Below, piece after piece: positions 16,038 through 23,992 of a stretch of 64,000 nucleotides of DNA (within the stretch, counting starts at the first letter, position 1; each line of letters begins with the position of its first letter). Made by a program: the position numbers and the translations under genes. Source of the stretch: Cellulomonas sp. Root485 (GTDB lineage Bacteria; Actinomycetota; Actinomycetes; Actinomycetales; Cellulomonadaceae). The stretch is taken from contig NZ_LMFC01000006.1 of NCBI RefSeq assembly GCF_001426705.1, forward strand, positions 282 to 64,281, in the 5' to 3' direction. The notes beneath the pieces were generated by a model, which worked only from the letters and a program-made list of their open reading frames with translations, ran no database searches and was not told the DNA's origin.

Positions 16038-17146
16038 CACACGAGCCGGTGGAGCCAGCCGTGCCGGTCGGTCGCGCGGCCGTACTGGATGTCGGTGAGC
16101 TCCGCGCGGATGCGGGTGGTCACCGGGCCGGCGTTACCGTCGCCGACCGTGAGGTCGAAGTCGTCGCTGGCCATCCGGCCGATGGGCGTCATGACCGCGG
16201 CCGTGCCGCACGCGAACACCTCGCGCACCGACCCGTCGGCGAGGCCCTCGCGCAGCTCCGACAACGGGATCTGGCGCTCGGACACCTCGTGGCCCGCGTC
16301 CGTCAGGAGCCGCAGGATGGACGAGCGCGTCACACCCTCCAGGATCGAGCCGGACACCGGCGGCGTGGCAACGCTGCCGTCGGCGTGCACGATGAACACG
16401 TTCATCCCGCCCAGCTCCTCGAGCTGGGTGTTGGTCGACGCGTCCAGGAAGCACACCTGCTCGAAGCCCTTGGCGTAGGCGAGCTGCTGCGGCAGGAGGC
16501 TCGCGGCGTAGTTGCCACCGCACTTGGCGGCACCCGTGCCCCCGGCACCGGCGCGGTGGTACTCCTGGTCCACCCAGATGGACACCGGTCGCACGCCGCC
16601 GGCGAAGTACGGCCCGACCGGCGACGCGATGACGAGGAACTCCGCCTCGAGCGAGGGCCGCACGCCCAGGAACGTCTCGGAGGCGTACATGAACGGGCGC
16701 AGGTAGAGGCTCGTCTCCTCGCCGGACGGCACCCAGGTGACGTCCGTCGCGACGAGCGCCTCGATGGCGCCCAGGAAGTCCGCCTCGGACAGCTCCGGCA
16801 GCGCCAGGCGACGGGCCGAGCGCGTGAAGCGGGCCGCGTTGTCCCGCGGCCGGAACGTCCACACCGAGCCGTCGGCGTGGCGGTACGCCTTCATGCCCTC
16901 GAAGATCTCCTGCCCGTAGTGCAGGACGGCGGTCGCCGGGTCCAGCAGCAGGGGGCCGTACTTCTCGACGCGACGACCGGTCCAGCCGTCCTCGTTCGAG
17001 TACGTGATGCGGGCCATGTGCTCGGTGAACACGGTGCCGAACTTCGGCGACGCGAGCGCTGCCTCGCGCTGCTCGTCGGGGACGGGGGTGTCGGTCCGCT
17101 GGATCTCGAAGAGGTCGGCAGACGTGGGGTGGGTCGTGGTGCTCAT
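16037..17146 (-). CDS. ilvE: Branched-chain amino acid aminotransferase
   Basis: The 369-residue enzyme is a fold-type IV PLP aminotransferase. Lys208 in AAKCGGNYAASLLPQ is the Schiff-base lysine; LHYGQEIFEGMKAYR near 75-89, SLYLRPFMYASE near 146-157 and ASTNTQLEELGGMNVFIV are further BCAT signatures. It interconverts leucine, isoleucine and valine with their 2-keto acids and glutamate. A GAAAGG ribosome site precedes the ATG. It sits beside leuB, with the ilvBNC operon further upstream, consistent with a branched-chain cluster. The downstream serine hydrolase overlaps its stop. Confidence 0.95.
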   Translation of the reverse strand: MSTTTHPTSADLFEIQRTDTPVPDEQREAALASPKFGTVFTEHMARITYSNEDGWTGRRVEKYGPLLLDPATAVLHYGQEIFEGMKAYRHADGSVWTFRPRDNAARFTRSARRLALPELSEADFLGAIEALVATDVTWVPSGEETSLYLRPFMYASETFLGVRPSLEAEFLVIASPVGPYFAGGVRPVSIWVDQEYHRAGAGGTGAAKCGGNYAASLLPQQLAYAKGFEQVCFLDASTNTQLEELGGMNVFIVHADGSVATPPVSGSILEGVTRSSILRLLTDAGHEVSERQIPLSELREGLADGSVREVFACGTAAVMTPIGRMASDDFDLTVGDGNAGPVTTRIRAELTDIQYGRATDRHGWLHRLV

Positions 17147-17213
17147 GTGCGGGGGCCTTTCACCAGAGTCAGGTTTGACGGTACCGGTGAGGACGGCCGG
17201 GTGGTATCCGGGC

Positions 17214-17229
17214 GGGGCCGAGGGGCCCC
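17214..17229 (-). terminator. Possible leuB terminator hairpin
   Basis: GGGGCC and GGCCCC form a six-base stem with a four-base loop twelve bases beyond the leuB stop. There is no following T-run on the minus strand, so it is at best a weak or Rho-assisted terminator. Confidence 0.35.
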
Positions 17230-17240
17230 GAGGAGACGGA

Positions 17241-18305
17241 TCAGCCGGCGATACGCGCGGCGAGGTCCTTGCCCACCTCGGCCGTCGACCGTACTCGCTC
17301 GGCTCCCTTGCGGTCCGCGATGTCGTCGGCGACGGCCTTCTCGACCCGCGCGGCCTCGGCCGTCAGGCCCAGGTGCTCGAGCAGCAGGGCGACCGACAAG
17401 ACGGTGGCGGTGGGGTCGGCCTTGCCCTGACCGGCGATGTCCGGCGCCGAGCCGTGCACCGGCTCGAACATGCTGGGCGCCGTGCGGTCCGGGTTGATGT
17501 TGGCCGACGCCGCGAGCCCGATGCCGCCCGTGATGGCAGCCGCGAGGTCCGTGAGGATGTCGCCGAACAGGTTGTCGGTGACGATCACGTCGAACCGCGC
17601 CGGGTTGGTGACCAGGAAGATGGTCGCCGCGTCCACGTGCAGGTAGTCGACCGTCACGTCGGGGAAGTCGGCGTTCACGGTCTCGACCGTGCGGCGCCAC
17701 AGGTGGCCGGCGTGCACGAGGACGTTGTGCTTGTGCACGAGCGTGAGCTTCTTGCGCGGGCGGGCCGCGGCCCGCGCGAAGGCGTCACGGACGACGCGCT
17801 CGACGCCGAACGCGGTGTTCACGCTGACCTCGTTGGCCACCTCGTGCGGGGTCCCGACGCGGATGGCGCCGCCGTTGCCCACGTACGGGCCCTCGGTGCC
17901 CTCGCGGACCACCACGAAGTCGATCTCGCCCGGGTTGCCCAGCGGGGACGCGACGCCGGGGTACAGCCGGCTGGGGCGCAGGTTGACGTAGTGGTCCAGG
18001 GCGAAGCGCAGCTTGAGCAGCAGCCCACGCTCCAGCACGCCCGACGGCACGCTCGGGTCACCGATGGCGCCCAGCAGGATGGCGTCGTGCGCGCGGATCG
18101 CGTCGAGGTCGGTGTCCGTGAGGGTCTCGCCGGTCGCGTGCCAGCGGCGGGCACCCAGGTCGAAGTCCGTCGTCGAGACCGTGACCGCGCCCCCGTGCAG
18201 CGCGGTGTCGAGGGCCAGCAGACCCTGCTCGACGACCTCCGTGCCGATCCCGTCACCAGCGACGACGGCGAGGCGGATGTCCCGGGCAGCAGAGGTGTCG
18301 ACCAT
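17241..18305 (-). CDS. leuB: 3-isopropylmalate dehydrogenase
   Basis: The 354-residue enzyme oxidatively decarboxylates 3-isopropylmalate in leucine synthesis. Actinobacterial LeuB features are present: GDGIGTEVVEQ near 18-28, LLKLRFALDHYVNLRP with the substrate arginines, YVGNGGAIRVGT, DAATIFLV, DNLFGDILTDLAAAITGG with the metal-binding aspartates, and HGSAPDIAGQGKADPTAT for NAD. TAGGCT ends six bases before the ATG and no ribosome site is seen, suggesting a leaderless transcript separate from ilvBNC. The large subunit isomerase leuC/leuD is not in the window. Confidence 0.95.
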   Translation of the reverse strand: MVDTSAARDIRLAVVAGDGIGTEVVEQGLLALDTALHGGAVTVSTTDFDLGARRWHATGETLTDTDLDAIRAHDAILLGAIGDPSVPSGVLERGLLLKLRFALDHYVNLRPSRLYPGVASPLGNPGEIDFVVVREGTEGPYVGNGGAIRVGTPHEVANEVSVNTAFGVERVVRDAFARAAARPRKKLTLVHKHNVLVHAGHLWRRTVETVNADFPDVTVDYLHVDAATIFLVTNPARFDVIVTDNLFGDILTDLAAAITGGIGLAASANINPDRTAPSMFEPVHGSAPDIAGQGKADPTATVLSVALLLEHLGLTAEAARVEKAVADDIADRKGAERVRSTAEVGKDLAARIAG

Positions 18306-18368
18306 GGAGCGAGCCTAAACCCCGTCCCACCGCTCGGGACGGATGTCTCATCCTGCGGAACGCGCCGC

Positions 18369-18923
18369 TCAGTCGACCGCGGGCGTCGGGCCGGTCGTCG
18401 GGTAGATCAGCTCGAACCGCTCCAGCATGACGTCGAGCGACGGTGAGAACGCCTCCCCCAGCACGCGGCGCCAGGACTCCTCGTGCTGCGCCCGCCAGGA
18501 CTCCAGCGAGCCGTCACCCTCGGCCTCCGCCGCCGCGTGCTCCGCCGTCACCTGGTCGAACGGGACCACCTCGACGTCGGTGGTGCGCAGCAGCGCGCGC
18601 GGGTCCCCAGCACCGTCCACGACGATCGACAGGTCCCCCACGCGCGGGACCTCGAGCCCCACCTGGGTCAGCTCGGCGACCGCGAGCGCCGTGGCGGTCT
18701 TGCGCCCGTCGAGCACCCGGGCCAGCAGGTCGTCCGCCTCGGCGTCGTCGCCGTAGGACCACGACGGCGGCGGCACCACGTCGTCAGCGGTCCCGCCCAG
18801 CACCTGGTCCAGCTTGCCCATCCCGACGTGCCCGCGCGCCGCCTGCCAGAACGCCGCGACGCGGAGGTCCTCGACCGCTCCCTCGGCTGCGTGCTCGGCC
18901 GGCTCTACCTGCTCGTCGGTCAT
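18369..18923 (-). CDS. ASCH domain protein
   Basis: The 184-residue protein contains an ASCH domain (a PUA-like RNA-binding or enzymatic fold): FWQAARGHVGMGKLDQ, SWSYGDDAEADDLLARVLDGRKTATALAV near 73-100, GDLSIVVDGAGDPRALLRTTDVEVVPFDQVT, and EGDGSLESWRAQHEESW. The G-x-K-T-A/S motif and the GDGSLESWR block are typical. ASCH proteins are proposed RNA-binding regulators, and some are amidohydrolases on modified cytidines. GGAGGGAC precedes the ATG. No functional link with the flanking branched-chain genes is evident. Confidence 0.82.
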   Translation of the reverse strand: MTDEQVEPAEHAAEGAVEDLRVAAFWQAARGHVGMGKLDQVLGGTADDVVPPPSWSYGDDAEADDLLARVLDGRKTATALAVAELTQVGLEVPRVGDLSIVVDGAGDPRALLRTTDVEVVPFDQVTAEHAAAEAEGDGSLESWRAQHEESWRRVLGEAFSPSLDVMLERFELIYPTTGPTPAVD

Positions 18924-18996
18924 CGTCGTCCCTCCGTCGTGGTGGCCCCCATCCTTGCGTACCCGCTGGCCACCGGCACATCGCGACCGCCCCGGA

Positions 18997-19064
18997 CGAG
19001 ATCGTGGGTCCGGCACGAGACCGTGGGTGCGGACCCACGCACTCGTGACGAACCCACGATCTCG
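18997..19064. repeat. Nested inverted repeat (REP-like) between ASCH gene and ilvC
   Basis: CGAGATCGTGGGT at 18997-19009 is perfectly inverted as ACCCACGATCTCG at 19052-19064. Between them lies a degenerate second copy, CGAGACCGTGGGT (about 19016-19028), facing GACCCACGCACTCG. The whole 68 bases can fold into a long stem. It is outside any gene and just beyond the ilvC terminator. It looks like a REP-type intergenic element. Confidence 0.65.
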
Positions 19065-19072
19065 GCGCGACG

Positions 19073-19108
19073 CAGAACGGCACCCGGGTGAGCCCGGGTG
19101 CCGTTCTG
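19073..19108 (-). terminator. ilvC operon terminator
   Basis: CAGAACGGCACCCGGG and CCCGGGTGCCGTTCTG form a perfect 16-base stem closing a TGAG loop, fourteen bases beyond the ilvC stop codon. There is no clear T-run, but stem strength and position make it the likely end of the ilvBNC transcript. Confidence 0.8.
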
Positions 19109-19122
19109 GGGTGAAGGGTGGA

Positions 19123-20151
19123 TCAGCGCGCCGCGCTGCCCTCGACATAGTCGGTCTCCGACGGCTTGACCCAGGCGAACAGCTTGCGCAGCTCGCGGCC
19201 GACGGGCTCGATCGGGTGGTTCTGGCCCTTCTCGCGCAGCTCCTTGAACTCCGGCGCGCCGGCGTCCTGGTCGTTGATGAAGCGCTCCGCGAACGCGCCG
19301 TTCTGGATGTCCGCGAGGACGGCCTGCATGTTCGTCTTCACGTCGGGCGTGATGACGCGGGGGCCGGACACGTAGTCGCCGTACTCGGCGGTGTCGGACA
19401 CGGACCAGCGCTGCTTGGTGATGCCGCCCTCGAAGATGAGGTCGACGATGAGCTTCAGCTCGTGCAGGACCTCGAAGTACGCGACCTCGGGCTGGTAGCC
19501 GGCCTCGGTCAGGGTCTCGAAGCCGTACTGGATGAGCTGCGAGACGCCACCGCACAGGACGGCCTGCTCACCGAACAGGTCGGTCTCGGTCTCCTCGGTG
19601 AAGGTCGTCTTGATGCCGGCGGCGCGCAGGCCACCGATCGCCTTGGCGTAGGACAGCGCGAGGTCCCACGCGGAGCCCGACGCGTCCTGCTCGACGGCGA
19701 CGATCACGGGCACGCCGCGGCCGTCGACGTACTCGCGGCGGACCAGGTGACCCGGACCCTTGGGGGCGACCATGAGCACGTCGTGACCCGCGGCCGGCTT
19801 GATGTAGCCGAAGCGGATGTTGAAGCCGTGGCCGAAGACGAGCGCGGCGCCGTCCTTGAGGTTGGGCTCGATCTCGTCGCGGTAGACGATGCGCTGCACC
19901 TGGTCGGGGGCCAGGATGACGACGACGTCGGCCTCGCGGACCGCGTCGGCCACCGAGGCGACCTTGAGGCCCTGGTTCTCGGCCTTGGCGCGGGACGCGG
20001 AGCCCTCGCGCAGGCCGACGGTCACGTCGACACCGGAGTCGCGCAGGTTGAGGCTGTGCGCGTGCCCCTGGCTGCCGTAGCCGATGACGGCGACCTTCTT
20101 GTTGGCGATGATCGACAGGTCGGCGTCGTCGTCGTAGAACAGCTCGGCCAC
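19123..20151 (-). CDS. ilvC: Ketol-acid reductoisomerase
   Basis: The 342-residue class I enzyme converts acetolactate and acetohydroxybutyrate to dihydroxy acids using NADPH. The dinucleotide motif is VIGYGSQGHAHSLNLRDSG near 22-40, followed by GLREGSASRAKA, whose serines and arginine suit NADPH. FGHGFNIRFG, MVAPKGPGHLVRREY and the knotted C-terminal domain with FEVLHELKLIVDLIFEGG carry the metal-binding residues. A GGAGA ribosome site precedes the GTG start. It is the last gene of ilvBNC and is followed by a strong hairpin. Confidence 0.97.
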   Translation of the reverse strand: MAELFYDDDADLSIIANKKVAVIGYGSQGHAHSLNLRDSGVDVTVGLREGSASRAKAENQGLKVASVADAVREADVVVILAPDQVQRIVYRDEIEPNLKDGAALVFGHGFNIRFGYIKPAAGHDVLMVAPKGPGHLVRREYVDGRGVPVIVAVEQDASGSAWDLALSYAKAIGGLRAAGIKTTFTEETETDLFGEQAVLCGGVSQLIQYGFETLTEAGYQPEVAYFEVLHELKLIVDLIFEGGITKQRWSVSDTAEYGDYVSGPRVITPDVKTNMQAVLADIQNGAFAERFINDQDAGAPEFKELREKGQNHPIEPVGRELRKLFAWVKPSETDYVEGSAAR

Positions 20152-20196
20152 GATGGGTTCTCCTCGGTGATGGGTGCTGCGGAAAAGGGGGAAGAG

Positions 20197-20721
20197 TCAG
20201 GCGCTGCGGTTGACGCGCTCCAGGGCGCGGTCCGTGATCGAGCGGGACCCGCGGCCGATGGCCACGGTGCCCGACTGCACGATCTCCCGGATGCCGAACG
20301 GCTCCAGGGCGGCGAGCAGGGCGTCGAGCTTGCCCGGTCCGCCGGTCGCCTCGATGACGACGGTGTCCGGCACGACGTCCACGACGTGCGCCCGGAACAG
20401 CTGGACGACCTCGAGGACCCCGGTGCGCTGCGTGGCGTCGGCCTTGACCTTCACCAGCAGCAGCTCGCGCTGGACGGACGCGGAGTCCTCCAGCTCGACG
20501 ATCTTGATGACGTTGATCAGCTTGTTCAGCTGCTTGGTCACCTGCTCCAGCGGCAGGGCGTCGACGTCGACGACGACCGTGATCCGGGAGATCTCGTCGT
20601 GCTCGGTGGGACCGACCGCGAGCGAGTGGATGTTGAACGACCGCCGCGCGAACAGGCCGGCGACGCGCGTCAGCACGCCGGGCTTGTTCTCCACGAGGAC
20701 CGACAAGGTGTGACGGGACAT
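20197..20721 (-). CDS. ilvN: Acetolactate synthase small regulatory subunit
   Basis: The 174-residue protein is the regulatory subunit of acetohydroxyacid synthase. An N-terminal ACT domain (HTLSVLVENKPGVLTRVAGLFARRSFNI) is followed by the second ACT-like half (RELLLVKVKA, FRAHVVDVVPDTVVIEATGGPGKLDALLAAL). It binds valine and confers feedback inhibition on IlvB. It starts three bases after the ilvB stop, so the two are translated together. Length and motifs are typical. Confidence 0.96.
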   Translation of the reverse strand: MSRHTLSVLVENKPGVLTRVAGLFARRSFNIHSLAVGPTEHDEISRITVVVDVDALPLEQVTKQLNKLINVIKIVELEDSASVQRELLLVKVKADATQRTGVLEVVQLFRAHVVDVVPDTVVIEATGGPGKLDALLAALEPFGIREIVQSGTVAIGRGSRSITDRALERVNRSA

Positions 20722-20724
20722 GGC

Positions 20725-22569
20725 TCAGTCCTCCCGGTCCCACGCGGGGCTGATCCCGCGCGCGTACTGGATGTCGTCGTTGCTGACGCCGGCGGCGACC
20801 ATCGGCCACACCATCGCGTCCCGCGAGACGGTGAAGTCGATGACGACCGGCTGGTCGTTGATCTCGAGCGCGCGCTTGATGGTCGCGTCGACGTCGCCGA
20901 CCGTCTCGCAGCGCAGCCCGGCGCAGCCGTACGCGTCCGCCATCTTCACGAAGTCGGGGATGCGCACGGTGCCGTGCCCGGTGTTGAGGTCGGTGTTGGA
21001 GTAGCGGGACTCGTAGAACAGGGTCTGCCACTGCCGCACCATGCCGAGCGACGAGTTGTTGATGATCGCGACCTTGATCGGGATCTCGTTGATGGTGCAG
21101 GTGGCCAGCTCCTGGTTGGTCATCTGGAAGCAGCCGTCGCCGTCGATGGCCCAGACGGTGCGCGACGGGTCCCCGACCTTGGCGCCCATCGCCGCGGGCA
21201 CCGCGTAGCCCATGGTGCCCAGGCCACCCGAGTTCAGCCACGAGTTGGGCCGCTGGTACTTGATGAACTGCGCGGCCCACATCTGGTGCTGGCCGACGCC
21301 CGCGGCGAAGATCGACTCCGGCCCGGACAGCTCGCCGATCCGCTGGATGACGTGCTGCGGAGCCAGGTGGCCGTCGGCGGGCTCGTCGAACCCGAGCGGG
21401 AACGTCGAGCGCCAGTCGTCCAGCTGACGCCACCAGCCCTCGAGGTCGGGCTTGCCGTGCTGCGTGTGCTCGCGGGCGAGCTCGGGCAGCAGGTCAGCCA
21501 TGACCTCCTTGAGGTCTCCGACGATGGGCACGTCGACCGTGCGGTTCTTGCCGATCTCGGCCGGGTCGATGTCCGCGTGCACGATGGTCGCGTTGGGCGC
21601 GAAGCTCGACAGCTGGCCGGTCACGCGGTCGTCGAAGCGTGCACCGAGGGCGACCACCAGGTCCGCCTTCTGCAGCGCGGCGACGGCGGCCACGGTGCCG
21701 TGCATGCCGGGCATGCCGAGGTTCTGCGGGTGCGAGTCGGGCAGCGCGCCCCGGGCCATCAGAGTGGTCACGACGGGCGCGCCGGACGCCTCGGTCAGCG
21801 CCCGCAGCTCGGCCGCTGCGCGGGCGCGGATGACTCCACCGCCCACGTAGAAGACCGGGCGGCGCGACGTCGCGATGAGCCGGGCGGCCTCGCGGATCTG
21901 CTTGGCGTGCGGCTTGGTGACCGGGTGGTAGCCGGGCAGCTCGAGCTCCTGCGGCCACGAGAACGTGGTGCGGGAGACCATCGCCGACTTGGCGATGTCC
22001 ACCAGCACCGGACCCGGGCGGCCCGTCGAGGCGATGTGGAACGCCTCGGCGATGACGCGCGGGATGTCGTCGGGGTCGGTCACCAGGTAGTTGTGCTTGG
22101 TCACCGGCAGCGTGATGCCGACGATGTCCGCCTCCTGGAACGCGTCCGTGCCGATCATGGACGCGGCCACCTGACCGGTGATCGCGACCAGCGGCACCGA
22201 GTCCATGTGGGCGTCGGCGATGGGGGTCACGAGGTTCGTCGCGCCCGGGCCCGAGGTCGCCATGCAGACGCCGACCCGGCCGGTCGCGGCGGCGTAGCCG
22301 GCGGCCGCGTGGCCGCCGCCCTGCTCGTGCCGGACCAGGATGTGGCGGACCTTGGTGGAGTCCATCAGCGGGTCGTACGTCGGGAGGATCGCGCCGCCGG
22401 GGATGCCGAAGACGACCTCGACGCCGGCCTCCTCGAGCGAGCGGACGATCGACTGCGCGCCGGTGACCTGCTCGGGGCCGATCGCGCTCGACGTCGCGGC
22501 GGGAACCGAGACGCGAGCGGTGGTAGGCGTGGGCGTTCGCGGCGGTGCCGGGTGAGGGCCCTGGACCAT
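20725..22569 (-). CDS. ilvB: Acetolactate synthase large catalytic subunit
   Basis: The 614-residue ThDP enzyme makes acetolactate from pyruvate, or acetohydroxybutyrate with 2-ketobutyrate. GIPGGAILPTYDPL with the following RHEQGGGHAAAGYA supplies the catalytic glutamate, and GDGCFQMTNQELATCTINEIPIKVAIINN is the ThDP-Mg motif. FAD-binding and C-terminal domains are complete. About 35 extra N-terminal residues rich in Pro/Thr precede the core. GGGAGA precedes the ATG. A Leu/Val-rich leader peptide and terminator lie upstream, so the ilvBNC operon is probably attenuated. Confidence 0.96.
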   Translation of the reverse strand: MVQGPHPAPPRTPTPTTARVSVPAATSSAIGPEQVTGAQSIVRSLEEAGVEVVFGIPGGAILPTYDPLMDSTKVRHILVRHEQGGGHAAAGYAAATGRVGVCMATSGPGATNLVTPIADAHMDSVPLVAITGQVAASMIGTDAFQEADIVGITLPVTKHNYLVTDPDDIPRVIAEAFHIASTGRPGPVLVDIAKSAMVSRTTFSWPQELELPGYHPVTKPHAKQIREAARLIATSRRPVFYVGGGVIRARAAAELRALTEASGAPVVTTLMARGALPDSHPQNLGMPGMHGTVAAVAALQKADLVVALGARFDDRVTGQLSSFAPNATIVHADIDPAEIGKNRTVDVPIVGDLKEVMADLLPELAREHTQHGKPDLEGWWRQLDDWRSTFPLGFDEPADGHLAPQHVIQRIGELSGPESIFAAGVGQHQMWAAQFIKYQRPNSWLNSGGLGTMGYAVPAAMGAKVGDPSRTVWAIDGDGCFQMTNQELATCTINEIPIKVAIINNSSLGMVRQWQTLFYESRYSNTDLNTGHGTVRIPDFVKMADAYGCAGLRCETVGDVDATIKRALEINDQPVVIDFTVSRDAMVWPMVAAGVSNDDIQYARGISPAWDRED

Positions 22570-22630
22570 CGATGTCTCCCTGGGTCGTGCTGCTGGGTAC
22601 TGCGCGTGGCGTGCGGGGGCTGAACACAGA

Positions 22631-22667
22631 AAAGCCCCTCGAGCCACGTACGGGCTGGACGAGGGGC
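22631..22667 (-). terminator. Attenuator terminator of the ilvBNC leader
   Basis: GCCCCTCG (22634-22641) and CGAGGGGC (22660-22667) form a perfect eight-base stem with an inner AGCC/GGCT pairing; on the minus strand it is followed by TTTTCTGT. It lies between the leader peptide and ilvB, as expected of an attenuator. Confidence 0.85.
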
Positions 22668-22714
22668 GAGCGCGCTGACGAGGCCTGTGCGGGAGGCCTC
22701 TAGCCGGCGCGCTC
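22668..22714 (-). promoter_or_regulatory. Alternative stem in the ilvBNC leader
   Basis: GAGCGCGC at 22668-22675 is complementary to GCGCGCTC at 22707-22714, which lies inside the leader peptide frame; the enclosed segment has two AGGCCT palindromes (22681 and 22694) that can pair with each other. A ribosome stalled at the Leu/Val codons would cover one arm, which is how antitermination would be signalled. The structure is read from complementarity only. Confidence 0.6.
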
Positions 22715-22735
22715 AGGAAGTACTACGAGAAGCAT
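22700..22735 (-). CDS. ilvB leader peptide, MLLVVLPERAG
   Basis: An eleven-codon frame (ATG CTT CTC GTA GTA CTT CCT GAG CGC GCC GGC TAG) precedes the ilvB hairpins. Five of its first six codons are Leu or Val, and CTT and GTA are rare synonyms in this genome, as expected where ribosome stalling is the signal. It should sense charged tRNA-Leu and tRNA-Val. Comparable ilvB leader peptides are known or predicted in other actinobacteria. No good Shine-Dalgarno sequence is visible. Translation is inferred. Confidence 0.8.
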   Translation of the reverse strand: MLLVVLPERAG

Positions 22736-22754
22736 GGTCGTCTGCACCCGTTGG

Positions 22755-22783
22755 ACACTACGCCCACGTTTCCGATGTGTCAC
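22755..22783 (-). promoter_or_regulatory. Probable ilvBNC promoter
   Basis: On the minus strand GTGACA is followed after 17 bases by TAGTGT, a fair sigma-70 match. Transcription would start near 22748, about a dozen bases before the leader peptide ATG, so the whole attenuator is included in the transcript. Confidence 0.6.
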
Positions 22784-22820
22784 GCCACCACGGTCGCGTC
22801 TCACATCGTGGTTCACGGGA

Positions 22821-23399
22821 TCAGTCGGTGGACACTGCGGAGGGTGCCGGGTCCATGTCGAACGCCGGCAGCCCGTCGATGCTCGTCCGGTTCTTGAGCC
22901 GGCGGTAGTCGGCCTGGCCCTCGACGCCCTTGCGCTCCATGTACGGCGGCAGCAGGTCCCGCTCCCCCTCGAGCGTCATCAGCGGGACGCCGTAGCCGCA
23001 CGAGTCGGAGACCCGGTCGACCTCGACGACGATCACCGCCCGGGCACCGCGCGTCTCGGGGAACAGCGCGGCGAGCTCGTCGAAACCCTCGTCGTACAGG
23101 GTGACGAACCGGCCGCGGCCGTACAGCCGGACGATGTTGGGCGGCCCCTGGAACGCGCAGAACATGAGCGTGATCCGGCCGTCGTCGCGCAGGTGCGCGA
23201 TGGTCTCGGCGCCGCTGGCGGTCAGGTCGAGGTAGGCGACCGTGTGCTCGTCGAGCACCACGAACGAGCCGGCGATGCCCTTGGGCGAGAGGTTCACGTG
23301 CCCGTCGGGGCCGCTCGGCGCCGTCGCGACGAAGAACATCGGCTGTGCGTCGATGAAGGCACGCAGCCGGCCGTCGATCTTCTCGTGCACCTTGCCCAT
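22821..23399 (-). CDS. Pyridoxamine 5'-phosphate oxidase-family (FMN split-barrel) protein
   Basis: The 192-residue protein has a flavin split-barrel: RLRAFIDAQPMFFVATAPSGPDGHVNLSPKG near 11-41, then TVAYLDLTASGAETIAHLRDDGRITLMFCAFQGPPNIVRLYGRG, the usual FMN or F420 binding region. The C-terminal SCGYGVPLMTLEGERD block occurs in the actinobacterial pyridoxamine oxidase-like group, which is distinct from true PdxH. The substrate is unknown. The ATG at 23399 is supported by TAGGCT seven bases upstream (leaderless). Confidence 0.82.
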   Translation of the reverse strand: MGKVHEKIDGRLRAFIDAQPMFFVATAPSGPDGHVNLSPKGIAGSFVVLDEHTVAYLDLTASGAETIAHLRDDGRITLMFCAFQGPPNIVRLYGRGRFVTLYDEGFDELAALFPETRGARAVIVVEVDRVSDSCGYGVPLMTLEGERDLLPPYMERKGVEGQADYRRLKNRTSIDGLPAFDMDPAPSAVSTD

Positions 23400-23489
23400 G
23401 CCGTGGAGCCTAACCACCACCCGACGGGCGCCCGCTGCGGCGTCCACCACCAGCGCGCCGCTCCCACGCCCACCCCGAGCGTCTGCGAT

Positions 23490-23924
23490 CTAGCTGTGCA
23501 CGACGGCCGTCGCGGACACCCGGAATCCGTCGGTGTCGCTTCCTGTCATGGCCATCTCGACCGACACGGGCCCGTCCGAGCTGGTTCCCTCCCAGATGCA
23601 CGCGTGCCCGTCGATCTTCTCGCCGCCGTCGTCGCTGCAGCCCGCGAGCGTCAGCTCGGGGTCCGCCATCGCGATCGGAAGGTCGTCGAGGATCCCGGCG
23701 CGTCCGTAGGCGGCTGCGAGTGCCTCGTCGCCGTGGATCCACCCCTGGTAGACGCAGGAGGCCGCCTGCTCGGCGCTGACCGGGTCGCGCGGGGTCGTGG
23801 GGCACTCGACCGCGGAGCCTGTGGACGTGGCGTCCGCGGCTGGTTCCGCGCCGCAGCCTGCCGCTCCGACGACGAGGACAGCGACGACGAGCGCCGAGAA
23901 CAGGTCACGCCCGCTGGTGCGCAT
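23490..23924 (-). CDS. Putative lipoprotein of unknown function
   Basis: The 144-residue product has an N-terminal lipoprotein signal with lipobox VVGAAGC, placing the acylated cysteine near residue 24. The mature domain contains four further cysteines (ECPTT, ASCVY, AGCSD, HACIWE), suggesting two disulphides. TACGAT ends six bases before the ATG (leaderless). I recognise no family. It is probably a surface lipoprotein. Confidence 0.65.
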   Translation of the reverse strand: MRTSGRDLFSALVVAVLVVGAAGCGAEPAADATSTGSAVECPTTPRDPVSAEQAASCVYQGWIHGDEALAAAYGRAGILDDLPIAMADPELTLAGCSDDGGEKIDGHACIWEGTSSDGPVSVEMAMTGSDTDGFRVSATAVVHS

Positions 23925-23992
23925 GGCCGGATCGTAGGGGAGCCCCGGGGGTGGCGCCGGTGGTGCGGTCCTCCCGACGACGGGAGCTCCTG

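Noticed and set aside
17147..17240. Attenuator or leader peptide before ilvE
   Set aside because: The gap contains only a weak hairpin that fits the end of leuB; no short frame with branched-chain codons is visible on the minus strand.
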